Shown here piece by piece: positions 18,181 to 25,770 of a stretch of 64,000 nucleotides of DNA. The position numbers and the translations under genes were made by a program. Origin of the DNA: an archaeon (GTDB taxonomy: Archaea; Nanobdellota; Nanobdellia; Woesearchaeales; GW2011-AR15); NCBI GenBank assembly GCA_018657065.1, contig JABHXU010000004.1, positions 26,776 through 90,775 on the forward strand. Direction: 5' to 3'. How positions within the stretch are numbered: position 1 is the first letter of the stretch; every line of letters starts with the position of its first letter. Under the pieces are notes generated by a model. It was given only the letters and a program-made list of their open reading frames with translations. It made no database searches and was not told the origin of the DNA.

Positions 18181-18570
18181 ATGAAAGTAGAAAATTGTAC
18201 CCTCCTAAAAGCACTTAATTGTAATGTAGATGAAACAATAGTTAATGTAGCAAAAACTCTTAAAGAAAATAAGCAAAGAAGAATCATAATTATAGACGAG
18301 AAGAAGTCTCCTGTAGGAATAATTTCAACTACAGACATTAATAATAAAGTAGTAGCAGAAAACAAGGATTGCAATGAATTAACAGCAGCTAATGTAATGA
18401 ACAAATTGTACTTAACTTGTGAGTGCAATGATGACCTAGGTGACATTTATGAAAAAATGATTGAACATAAATCATTTTTTGTTCCAGTTACTAAAGAAAC
18501 TAAATTATATGCAGTATTAACATATGGTGAATTAGTACATAATGTTAAAGAAGCAATTAAAGGTAATTAA
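18181..18570 (+). CDS. Stand-alone CBS-pair protein
   Basis: A 129-residue protein made only of two CBS motifs: ALNCNVDETIVNVAKTLKEN with IIIDEKKSPVGIISTTDIN, then ANVMNKLYLTCECNDDLG with FVPVTKETKLYAVLTYGEL. The second motif holds unusual cysteines (C81, C83 area). CBS pairs sense adenine nucleotides or S-adenosylmethionine. The message is probably leaderless (TATA-like box about 27 nt before the ATG). Probably co-transcribed with the next gene, which has its own strong ribosome site. Confidence 0.8.
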   Translation: MKVENCTLLKALNCNVDETIVNVAKTLKENKQRRIIIIDEKKSPVGIISTTDINNKVVAENKDCNELTAANVMNKLYLTCECNDDLGDIYEKMIEHKSFFVPVTKETKLYAVLTYGELVHNVKEAIKGN

Positions 18571-18604
18571 TTGTTAAATTCAGTCAATATAGGAGGTCAA
18601 AAAA

Positions 18605-19408
18605 ATGCAGCCAAAAATCGATCCAAAACGAGCAGATTTAGAAGCAATTTTAAAAGCAGTCCCTCAAATTAGAAATATTATAAATAAAGTACCTCTAGAT
18701 GCATTTAAAGAAGATCTTAGACAAAAAATTTTATCATACACTGATAAACAGGGTGTAAGTTTACAAAAAAAAGCAGTTAACGCTGGAAGGGGTGACGAAT
18801 TTTTAACATATGTTGACCATCTTGTTGATGAAAAATATTCAGTATTATATGGTGCAGATTATGTTTTAGGTCAAATTGAACATGTAATTTTAGGAATAGC
18901 AAATAAAAAACCTGGTGGTCTAGGAAAAATAACAATGAAATTTGCAGGCAGAACTGTACTTCTTCCTGCTTACTTAGCTACTTACGCAGTTCATAAAGTA
19001 GTTGATGACATGATGGGACAATGGTCAGGTCTTTATAGTAGGGATCTAAAAGGGCAATTCACATATCAATTAGATGATTTAATTCGACAAGTTAGAACTG
19101 TTGGAGATATTGCTGGAATAACTACATTAGTTGATGGAATAATTCCGGGATCAGTTTCAAAAATATTGCCAGGAATTCCACAAAGAATTGGAAAATCTGC
19201 TATTAGAGACGCTAACGGTTGGATAGAAACAGGACAAGATCCTAGTCCAGGATATAGCAGTGACATTAAATCTCTAATTGAAAAAATGAAAGGTTTAAGA
19301 CCGCATTTAGGAAAAGTTGTAGATTATCATGAAAGATTTAATCAAGATTATAGCGCAGATCATGTTCCAGCTAGTAGTCTTGTTCAAATATATGGTGGCG
19401 CAGCTTAA
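18605..19408 (+). CDS. Conserved-looking soluble protein, unknown
   Basis: A 267-residue protein behind a strong AGGAGG site. The N-terminal third is helical; the middle holds a glycine-rich hydrophobic stretch (AGRTVLLPAYLATYAVHKV) that may contact membranes; a second hydrophobic part follows (GIIPGSVSKILPGIPQRIG). No catalytic motif stands out. It may belong with the CBS protein upstream and the membrane/coiled-coil pair at 16-18 kb as one lineage-specific cluster, which is inference from position. Confidence 0.55.
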   Translation: MQPKIDPKRADLEAILKAVPQIRNIINKVPLDAFKEDLRQKILSYTDKQGVSLQKKAVNAGRGDEFLTYVDHLVDEKYSVLYGADYVLGQIEHVILGIANKKPGGLGKITMKFAGRTVLLPAYLATYAVHKVVDDMMGQWSGLYSRDLKGQFTYQLDDLIRQVRTVGDIAGITTLVDGIIPGSVSKILPGIPQRIGKSAIRDANGWIETGQDPSPGYSSDIKSLIEKMKGLRPHLGKVVDYHERFNQDYSADHVPASSLVQIYGGAA

Positions 19409-19432
19409 TTTTTTCTTTTTATTTTATTTACC
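19409..19432 (+). terminator. T-rich terminator
   Basis: A pyrimidine-rich, T-dominated stretch directly after the stop codon, before a TATA-like box (AAATTTATATAATG) that serves the PAC2 gene. Assigned by base composition only. Confidence 0.4.
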
Positions 19433-19479
19433 AAAAATTTATATAATGTATTTATTCTAATTTTATTTGAGGTGTTTTA

Positions 19480-20187
19480 ATGGATATTAAACTTACAAAA
19501 AAACCTACTAAAGTGAAAATTATTGACGGTTTTCCTGGATTTGGGTTAATTGGAACTATAACAACTGAATTTTTAATTGAACATTTACAAGCTGAAAAAA
19601 TTGGTTCATTTCATTATGAAGAATTACCAGCAACTGTTGCAATCCATAATGAAAAATTAGTTGATCCTATGGGTGTTTTTTATAATAAAAAATACAATTT
19701 AGTAATTTTACACACCATTCTTAATTCAAATGGACTTGAATGGCAACTTGCTCAAGCTATAATGAAAATGGCTAAAAATCTCCAAGCAACAGAAATTCTT
19801 AGTCTAGAAGGAGTATCTAGTCCTCAAGTAACTAAATCTGAAAAAGTCTTTTTTTATTCAAATAAAGAAAAGAAAAAAGAACTTCTAAAAAAGCAAGGAT
19901 TAATTCCATTAAAAGAATCAATTATTGTTGGAGTTTCAGGAGCATTAATGTTAAGAACTAAAACACCTTTAACATGTTTATTTGCTGAAACAAGATCAGA
20001 TATGCCTGATAGCAAAGCAGCTTCAAACATAATTAAAGCACTTGACAATTATTTAGGATTAAAAGTTGATTATAAACCACTTCTTAAACAAGCTGAAAAA
20101 TTTGAAAGTAAGTTTAAATCTATTCTTAAACAAAGTTCTTTAGCTAAAAACGAAGTAGATCAAAAAAGACTAAATTATTTAGGTTAA
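19480..20187 (+). CDS. PAC2-family proteasome-assembly-chaperone-like protein
   Basis: A 235-residue protein with the PAC2 signature start: IIDGFPGFGLIGTITTEFLIEHL, then a strand with ELPATVAIHNEKLVDPMGVFYNK and an inner GVSGALMLRTKTPLTCLFAET. Archaeal PAC2 proteins resemble eukaryotic proteasome assembly chaperones; ATP-grasp ligase roles have been suggested for some, so the function is open. A GAGGTG ribosome site precedes the ATG. The C-terminal 40 residues form a charged helix. Confidence 0.85.
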   Translation: MDIKLTKKPTKVKIIDGFPGFGLIGTITTEFLIEHLQAEKIGSFHYEELPATVAIHNEKLVDPMGVFYNKKYNLVILHTILNSNGLEWQLAQAIMKMAKNLQATEILSLEGVSSPQVTKSEKVFFYSNKEKKKELLKKQGLIPLKESIIVGVSGALMLRTKTPLTCLFAETRSDMPDSKAASNIIKALDNYLGLKVDYKPLLKQAEKFESKFKSILKQSSLAKNEVDQKRLNYLG

Positions 20188-20193
20188 TTTTAT

Positions 20194-20607
20194 TTATTTT
20201 TTTAAATTTAATTTTTCAACAGGTTTTTGTACTTCTTGAAGCCACATTAAACCAATTCTCATCATATCTTTATTGAATTTTTCAGAAATTTTATACACTT
20301 TTCCGTAAAGATCATAATCAACAAGACCCATGCTTTTCATTGGAGTTAGAATTCTATCATAGAATTGTCTCTTATTATAAGAAATTTTTACTTTTTTGCC
20401 TTGATAAGGGGGTTCATCAATTTCAGCAATTAGTTCTCCATCATGCAATCTAGTTGCAAACAGTGACATTTCAGTTTTACTGATTTGATTACCATTTTCT
20501 TTCATATATCTAATTAGAAGTTTAGCGACAATCTTTTGTTGTTTAGTAGCAAAAATGACTTCAAATACATCTTCTGGCAAATTAAACCTATCATATAGGA
20601 TTACCAT
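20194..20607 (-). CDS. Small winged-helix-like protein
   Basis: A 137-residue protein from MVILYDRFN, chosen because a GGGGGG tract sits 7 nt before that ATG; the frame is open 11 codons further upstream. The helix pattern around residues 20-60 (QQKIVAKLLIRYMKENGN, ISKTEMSLFATRL) and the beta hairpin after it suggest a winged-helix DNA-binding protein, but no named family is recognised. The start is divergent from the cobalamin-riboswitch gene, and a perfect 16-bp palindrome lies 50 bp upstream, a possible autoregulatory operator. Confidence 0.55.
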   Translation of the reverse strand: MVILYDRFNLPEDVFEVIFATKQQKIVAKLLIRYMKENGNQISKTEMSLFATRLHDGELIAEIDEPPYQGKKVKISYNKRQFYDRILTPMKSMGLVDYDLYGKVYKISEKFNKDMMRIGLMWLQEVQKPVEKLNLKK

Positions 20608-20657
20608 GTTTATCCCCCCGAATAACACGTAAAAATGCAAAATATTTTTAGTGCTTA

Positions 20658-20673
20658 AACAGTTTAAACTGTT
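20658..20673. promoter_or_regulatory. Perfect 16-bp palindrome, operator candidate
   Basis: AACAGTTTAAACTGTT is identical on both strands. It lies between a gene for a winged-helix-like protein (minus) and the riboswitch gene (plus). Four bases further on, AGTATA (20677-20682) and TATACT (20691-20696) form a second, looser inverted repeat. The position fits a dimeric regulator that controls one or both divergent promoters. Confidence 0.45.
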
Positions 20674-20789
20674 AATAGTATAGATAGTAGTATACTGATA
20701 TTTAAATAATTTTCCTTAATTTAGTAATTGTAGTATTTGTTATAATTTGTAGTTTAGCTTTTACTATCACAAAGTTTAAAAAACATCCC

Positions 20790-20930
20790 ACATTAGTTTT
20801 ATTTATTGGGAATCCAGGTGTAATTCCTGGGCTGTGCCGCAACCGTTAATATCAAGTTTGATAAAAACTTGATAGTTGTCACGCAATTTTACTGTTCTGT
20901 CGCGTGACATAAAGCCGGAATACCTAATGT
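20790..20930 (+). ncRNA. Cobalamin riboswitch
   Basis: The sequence carries the conserved cobalamin-aptamer blocks in order: GGGAATCCAGGTG (20808-20820), AATTCC, GCTGTGCCGCAACCGT (20831-20846) and AAAGCCGGAATACC (20911-20924). These correspond to the known consensus GGGAA..GGTG..A..CC, GC.G..CCGCAAC.GT and AAGCCGGA.ACC. A closing stem P1 is exact: ACATTAG (20790-20796) with CTAATGT (20924-20930). Two peripheral hairpins are perfect: ATCAAGTTT with AAACTTGAT (20851-20873), and GTCACGC with GCGTGAC (20878-20908). The ATG of the DUF4346-like gene lies 23 nt after P1. CCTT (20931-20934) can pair with AAGG (20941-20944), part of the AAGGTGAT ribosome site, so control of translation is likely. Confidence 0.93.
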
Positions 20931-20953
20931 CCTTCGAGCAAAGGTGATAAAAA

Positions 20954-21298
20954 ATGGAAAAAATAAACGCAACTAAAAGCCCTAATTGTATTGAAATTAG
21001 AGGTGAATATCATCCAATAAAAGATCTAGTTTTAGATAAATTTGGTTATCTTCTAATTAGACCAAATAAAGAATTAAACTTAATTGAACTAGGTTTTTGT
21101 AAAAAAGATAATGTAATTGAAATTGTAATTAGTGGAAAAACTCCACAAGATATTTACAAAATTGTCTGTGAAAAAAATCTTTTAGCAAAAACAGATCATT
21201 ATGCATATTTAGGAAAAGAATTACAAAAAGCTTACTTAGCCCTAAAACATGGACTTGATTATGTTCAAGATGAAGACTTGATCTTAAATAGGAACTAA
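20954..21298 (+). CDS. DUF4346-like protein under riboswitch control
   Basis: A 114-residue protein. The pattern DKFGYLLIRPNKE in the first half and the ending DHYAYLGKELQKAYLALKHG followed by YVQDE match what I recall of DUF4346, a domain found at the C-terminus of archaeal dihydropteroate-synthase-like proteins, and of related MtrA-like proteins of corrinoid-dependent methyl transfer. Stand-alone size is normal for the domain. It follows a cobalamin riboswitch and has a GGTGAT ribosome site that the riboswitch could mask. Its 3' end overlaps the convergent gene by 15 nt. A link to B12 or folate/pterin one-carbon metabolism is inferred from the riboswitch. Confidence 0.7.
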   Translation: MEKINATKSPNCIEIRGEYHPIKDLVLDKFGYLLIRPNKELNLIELGFCKKDNVIEIVISGKTPQDIYKIVCEKNLLAKTDHYAYLGKELQKAYLALKHGLDYVQDEDLILNRN

Positions 21299-21652
21299 AT
21301 TATTATGGTATGCTCCATAATCTTTTACTTTTAATCCAAAATTATCTGTTAAAAAATCATCCACAGTAGCCCATACTGGTGGATTACTAGTTGTGGGTAA
21401 ATTAAACTCTGTTCCTTCAACAAGATCTGAAAGTTTGATTAAATTGTATTCATTTACATCCACAATTCCCTTTCTAGCATGTGCTTTTGATTGACTATGT
21501 ACAGGAATGAGAACACTTAATCTTTTTTCAGAAAGTTCCCTAGCAAGATAAAATCTATTCTGATATTCAAATTTTTGAGGTAATCCAATATTTCTATCTA
21601 CTTTAATTGCAAGATGAGTATACATTTCATGTCCATGCCAAAATCCAATCAT
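21284..21652 (-). CDS. Hypothetical protein, 122 aa
   Basis: The frame is open from 21670 (TTG), but the ATG at 21652 (MIGFWHGHEMYTHLAIKVD) is preferred: it lies near the right distance from a TATA-like stretch (complement of ATATATAAATAAAT, 21675-21688). The product has mixed alpha/beta composition without membrane segments. Notable are an N-terminal HGHEMYTH cluster, which could bind metal, and VHSQSKAHARKG. I do not recognise the family. Its end overlaps the DUF4346-like gene by 15 nt tail to tail. Confidence 0.5.
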   Translation of the reverse strand: MIGFWHGHEMYTHLAIKVDRNIGLPQKFEYQNRFYLARELSEKRLSVLIPVHSQSKAHARKGIVDVNEYNLIKLSDLVEGTEFNLPTTSNPPVWATVDDFLTDNFGLKVKDYGAYHNNLVPI

Positions 21653-21711
21653 TCTCCTAAGTAGAAACAAGTAATATATAAATAAATAAGAAAAAGATTA
21701 AAAAGAAAAAA

Positions 21712-23706
21712 TTAGAATTTAAACTTAAGTTCTTTATCATCAATATTTTCTCTAAGTTTCTTAATTAATTTTTCTACTTTAACTCCAAACTTAACTTGTC
21801 CATCTAAAGTTCTTAATGCAACAGTATTGTTTTCAATTTCTTTATCTCCAATAGTAAGCATTATAGGAATTTTTTGAAGTTGAGCTTCTCTAACTTTTTT
21901 TGGAATAGATTCTGCTCTATTATCTAATTCAACTCTAATTCCTGCTTTTTTGAATTCATCAACAACTTTTTGAGCTTTTTTCTCTAGTTTTTGAGAAATT
22001 GTCATAATTCTTACTTGAACTGGACTTAACCAAATTGGGAATTTCCCAGCAAAATGTTCAATTAAAAATCCAATAAATCTCTCGTGAGTTCCTAATGGAG
22101 CTCTATGAATTACAACTGGAACATGATCTTTTCCATCTTTTCCAGCATATTTTAAATTGAATTTCCCAGGCATGAATAAATCAATTTGGTTAGTTGATGC
22201 TGTAAATTCTCTACCTATAACTGATTTAATTTGAAAATCAATTTTAGGACCATAAAAAGCTGCTCCACCTTGTTCAACTTTATATTTTACACCTGATTTT
22301 TCCATTGCTTTTCTCATCAGATCTTCAGCTTCAACCCACATTTCTTCTTCTCCATGATATTTATCATCACTCGGGTCTCTTAAAGCTAGTTCCATTTGAT
22401 ACTCTTTAATACCTAATTTTTTGTAATAGTATTCATGAAGTCTAATAACATCAATGAATTCTTTTACTGCTTGCTCTTTTGTACAATAAATATGAGCATC
22501 ATTCATTTGCATGCCTCTAACCCTCATTAAGCCTGTTATTGCTCCACTTTGTTCATATCTATGACATGTACCATACTCTGCAACTCTAAGTGGCAAATCC
22601 CTATAAGATCGAGGTCTAGCTGAAAATACTTTATGATGAAATGGGCAATTCATTGGTTTAATATAATATTTTTCACCATCAATATTCATTGGTGCAAACA
22701 TTGAATCTTTATAGTGAGGCAAATGTTCACTTGTATGAAACAATCCTTCTTTAGTTATCATTGGTGTAGTTACTCTAACATAACCCCATTTTTCTTCAGT
22801 TTCTTTAGCCCAATTTTCTAATTCTTCTTTAATTATATTTCCTTTAGGAAGCCAAATAACAAGTCCAGGTCCAATATCTTCATCAATTTCAAAAATATCT
22901 AATTCTCTACCAATTTTTCTATGATCTCTTTTTTTAGCTTCTTCAAGCAAGTTCAAATGCTTTTTTAATTCTTTTTTATCTTGAAATGCTGTTCCATATA
23001 TCCTTTGAAGTTGTTCATTTTCTGAATTTCCTCTCCAATAAGCTGAAGCTATACTTAGAAGTTTAACATACCCAACTTGACTTGTTGATCTAACGTGAGG
23101 TCCTGCACATAAATCTGCAAATTCTTCCCCTGTGTAATATATTGTTGCTTTTTCTTTATTTTGTTCAATTTCATCAAGCCATTCTTGTTTATACTTGTTT
23201 CCCTTGAAAAGTTTTCTAACTTCTTTAACTGAAAGTTCTTTTCTAACTATAGGTAAATCTGCCTTGATAATTTTTTTCATTTCTGATTCAATTTTTTCAA
23301 AATCTTCTTTGGAAAATCTTTTATTTGAATCAAAATCAAAATAATATCCTTCGTCTGTTGCTGGACCCATAGCCATTAAAACTCCAGGATATAAATTCAA
23401 CATTGCTTGAGTTAAAATATGTTCAGCTGTATGCCAAATTACTTTTTTTCCTTCGTGATCTTTCCCTGTTAATATTTTAAAATTACAGTTTTTATCAATA
23501 GGCCTATCTAAGTCCCAGACTTCACCATCAACAACAACAGCTAATGATGCTCTTGCTAATCCTTCTCCAATCGATTTAGCGATTTCATAACCACTAACAC
23601 CTTTTTTATATTCTTTTTTTGATCCATCTGGTAATGTAATTTTTATTCCTGGAAAATCTTTAGATTTTCTGGCACTATTAATCTTTGATTGATTTGTGTT
23701 TGACAT
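21712..23706 (-). CDS. thrS: Threonyl-tRNA synthetase, bacterial type
   Basis: A 664-residue class II aaRS charging tRNA-Thr. Domains in order: TGS (about 17-85), the HxxxH editing domain (H-T-A-E-H at about 112, with DLCAGPH), the catalytic core (KPMNCPFHHKVF, RVAEYGTCHRYEQSG motif 2, and motif 3 APLGTHERFIGFLIEHF) and an anticodon-binding domain. The N-terminal TGS plus HxxxH editing layout is that of bacterial/eukaryotic ThrRS, not the archaeal D-aminoacyl-deacylase-like editing form. The ribosome site AAGGTGAT sits 7 nt before the ATG, so the mRNA has a 5' leader. That leader contains two hairpins and a Thr-rich mini-ORF. Confidence 0.95.
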   Translation of the reverse strand: MSNTNQSKINSARKSKDFPGIKITLPDGSKKEYKKGVSGYEIAKSIGEGLARASLAVVVDGEVWDLDRPIDKNCNFKILTGKDHEGKKVIWHTAEHILTQAMLNLYPGVLMAMGPATDEGYYFDFDSNKRFSKEDFEKIESEMKKIIKADLPIVRKELSVKEVRKLFKGNKYKQEWLDEIEQNKEKATIYYTGEEFADLCAGPHVRSTSQVGYVKLLSIASAYWRGNSENEQLQRIYGTAFQDKKELKKHLNLLEEAKKRDHRKIGRELDIFEIDEDIGPGLVIWLPKGNIIKEELENWAKETEEKWGYVRVTTPMITKEGLFHTSEHLPHYKDSMFAPMNIDGEKYYIKPMNCPFHHKVFSARPRSYRDLPLRVAEYGTCHRYEQSGAITGLMRVRGMQMNDAHIYCTKEQAVKEFIDVIRLHEYYYKKLGIKEYQMELALRDPSDDKYHGEEEMWVEAEDLMRKAMEKSGVKYKVEQGGAAFYGPKIDFQIKSVIGREFTASTNQIDLFMPGKFNLKYAGKDGKDHVPVVIHRAPLGTHERFIGFLIEHFAGKFPIWLSPVQVRIMTISQKLEKKAQKVVDEFKKAGIRVELDNRAESIPKKVREAQLQKIPIMLTIGDKEIENNTVALRTLDGQVKFGVKVEKLIKKLRENIDDKELKFKF

Positions 23707-23757
23707 TTATAATCACCTTCAATATTATTATTTTTTAATTAAGTACAATAAAAATCT

Positions 23758-23802
23758 TTTGAAAAACAAAGTTTTTCAAAGCCTAGAAAATTTTATTTTC
23801 TA
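23758..23802 (-). promoter_or_regulatory. Tandem hairpins in the thrS leader
   Basis: Two perfect hairpins stand back to back, separated by GCC: TTTGAAAAAC with GTTTTTCAAA (23758-23780, 3-nt loop) and TAGAAAAT with ATTTTCTA (23784-23802, 3-nt loop). They lie between the Thr-rich mini-ORF and thrS. On the thrS strand the second hairpin is followed by AGATTTTTATT, which could act as a T-rich terminator. The 3' half of the first (TTTTC) can alternatively pair with the 5' half of the second (GAAAA), as attenuators do; with AT-only stems this could be chance. Confidence 0.45.
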
Positions 23803-23834
23803 ATGTTTTTATAAAATAGTTAAACAATGAACAC

Positions 23835-23924
23835 CTAACAAGTCGTTGGTGCCGTGTTCGTCGTATCATTATCTAGAATTAATAAAATAAACTCTTCAAT
23901 ATCTCCAAATACTGTTTGTGGCAT
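23835..23924 (-). CDS. Threonine-rich leader ORF upstream of thrS
   Basis: A 29-codon frame (MPQTVFGDIEEFILLILDND, then TTNTAPTTC) ends 128 nt before the thrS start. Five of its last nine residues are threonine, and four of these are encoded by ACG, while the thrS threonine codons that I spot-checked are ACA or ACT. A TATA-like box sits about 27 nt before its ATG, so the thrS message probably begins at this ORF, leaderless. This is the layout of an amino-acid attenuator in which stalling at Thr codons senses charged tRNA-Thr. It could also be a chance frame or gene fragment. Confidence 0.5.
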   Translation of the reverse strand: MPQTVFGDIEEFILLILDNDTTNTAPTTC

Positions 23925-23942
23925 GATGAAAAGATAAGACCT

Positions 23943-23960
23943 ATTTAATATATAAAAGTT
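23943..23960 (-). promoter_or_regulatory. TATA box of the leader-thrS unit
   Basis: On the minus strand the sequence reads AACTTTTATATATTAAAT. Its centre is about 27 nt upstream of the leader ATG at 23924, the usual archaeal distance to a start site. No equally good TATA box lies between the leader and thrS. Confidence 0.5.
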
Positions 23961-24102
23961 ACTATTCACTTGATTTTGATGATTCATATGCTCTTTCAAC
24001 CAAACTAGGTAAAGTTGCTTTGTGTTCTAATTTTATAAAATTCATTTTTCACAACTTTTATTAACCCCCAGCTCATTAAAAATCTCATTGAGGTGTTGAA
24101 TT

Positions 24103-24678
24103 ATGAAACTTAAAATTGGAGTTATGGGAAGTGCTGCAAAAGTTAATGATATTACTTTAAAAGAAAGAGCTAGAGAAGTAGGTAGAGAAATTGCTCGTCA
24201 CAATTGTATTTTAGTTAATGGTGCAACAACTGGAATGCCTAACGAAGCTGCTATTGGATGTAGAGAAGAAGATGGTTTTGTTATGGGAATAAGTCCCGCT
24301 ATGGATCTAGATGAACATATTAAAAAATGGAAACTCCCATATAAGGAATATGATCTAATTGTTTATACTGGACAAGGATTTATGTTTAGAGATATTTTAA
24401 ACATTAGAACTTCTGATGCTGTTGTGTTTTTAAGAGGATCTGTAGGAACACTTAATGAATTTACTATTGGTTTTGAGGAAGGAAAAGTAATGGGAATTTT
24501 AGAGAACATGGGTGGAATTTCTGGATTTATTGATGAAATCATCCAAATAGCAAAAAAAGAAACAAATGCCACAGTTATTTACGAAAAAGACCCAAAAAAA
24601 TTAATTAGAAAACTTGTCCAAGAAGTTCAAAAACAAAATAGAAGAACACATAAAAAAAGTATAAAGATGGTTGGGTAG
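24103..24678 (+). CDS. LOG-like Rossmann-fold protein
   Basis: A 191-residue protein of the LOG/TIGR00725-like family: the N-terminal KIGVMGSAAKVND, VNGATTGMPNEAAIG and the late GSVGTLNEFTIGFEEGKVMG, which corresponds to the LOG motif PGGxGTxxE with the double glycine changed to G-S. Known LOG enzymes release nucleobases from nucleoside monophosphates; archaeal members may bind Moco or nucleotides. A GAGGTG ribosome site precedes the ATG. It stands alone, convergent on the GNAT gene 4 nt away. Confidence 0.75.
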   Translation: MKLKIGVMGSAAKVNDITLKERAREVGREIARHNCILVNGATTGMPNEAAIGCREEDGFVMGISPAMDLDEHIKKWKLPYKEYDLIVYTGQGFMFRDILNIRTSDAVVFLRGSVGTLNEFTIGFEEGKVMGILENMGGISGFIDEIIQIAKKETNATVIYEKDPKKLIRKLVQEVQKQNRRTHKKSIKMVG

Positions 24679-24681
24679 ATT

Positions 24682-25650
24682 TTATTTACTATTGCTTGTA
24701 GATCTTAAGTGAGCAATGGTATAATTTCCACCATGTTCTGGATGCATTTCTTTAGAAGCTTCAAATTGAATAGGTGAGATTAAACCAATTTTCCTATCTT
24801 CTTCATCATAGGTCATTAAAGGATGTCCTGCAATTAATTTTCCAGAAATATGATAAGCTGGAGCTGTAGCGCTTCTTGGATCTCCAAATTCATATTTACT
24901 TGACCTCATTCTACCAGATACTAACAAAGAAGTTGTTAGATCTGAAAATATATCTTCAAATTGTTCATTTGTTATAACAACTGGATGTTCTCCTGTTTCA
25001 TCTCTTTGATTAGCTAGTGCTGTAAGATCTGATGGATCATACCCGTTTTTAGAAATCATATCAGCCATTCTCATACCATAATCTGTTCTATTATCATTAT
25101 CAATAACTCTTAATGGACCAACATTTGTAATAAATGCTGCATCTGCCTCATAACCTGCGTCTTGCATTTGCCTAATAAAATCAACTGAAGCATAGGTTAA
25201 TCCTTGAGCTATTTTTTTCCCTCTATATTCCGGTTTTACTAACCAACCTCCAAGTTCTACAATATTCGTAGCATTTTGCATAAGTTCTTGAGCCGTAATA
25301 ACAACAACTCCTTTTTCAGTTTCTTTATATTTTGGTTTTGTAAAATTATTACCATGCCAAGTTTTAATATATGATCATCCCATTATCTCGTTTGTTTGTG
25401 AATCAACAGCTACAAATCCTACAACACCTTTTGCTCCTGGTTCAAAAGTATAACCCACCTCAGATAAACTTTCCAAGGTATGAACATCTAATTGTTCAGC
25501 TAAAGAAGGATCTGTAAATGAAGCAATTTCTTCAAAATCTGATTGAATCCAAGGTCTAATTACATAGTCACCCATATTATAATGTGGGACTTTAATTGTC
25601 TCTTCTTCACCAAATAAATTTAATGTCAAATCTTCTAATTGTATCTCCAT
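24682..25650 (-). pseudogene. GNAT-like acetyltransferase gene split by in-frame TGA
   Basis: One frame of 323 codons with a single TGA at 25375-25377 (codon 92). Before it, residues 1-91 end with GFVAVDSQTNEIMG; after it the frame continues SYIKTWHGNNFTKPKYKE and, from the ATG at 25281, ELGGWLVKPEYRGKKIAQGL, which is the acetyl-CoA-binding motif of GNAT enzymes (R-G-K-K-I-A). In GNATs the strand before the break commonly reads I-x-G-W, so TGA may replace a TGG tryptophan codon. The N-terminal half could be translated alone, and the C-terminal half restarted at 25281, but neither is a full GNAT domain. Substrate unknown. Confidence 0.65.
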
Positions 25651-25770
25651 TAAATCTTAAAAATAACTTGTTCTTTATAAATATTCCTATTTGTTATCAC
25701 TATACAGTAATAATATAAACTAAAATAAAAGAGACACACATAATTCTAAAAAATTTCAATTTAAAAAAAA

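Noticed and set aside
23962..24045. 27-codon ORF (minus) upstream of the thrS leader TATA box
   Set aside because: It lies outside the proposed leader transcript, has no clear ribosome site and shows no amino-acid bias; likely a chance frame.
3773..25377. Use of TGA as a sense codon (Trp) in this genome
   Set aside because: TGA ends normal genes (for example at 28565-28567, 34212-34214 and 57171-57173) and Trp is encoded by TGG throughout, so the two in-frame TGAs are treated as local events.
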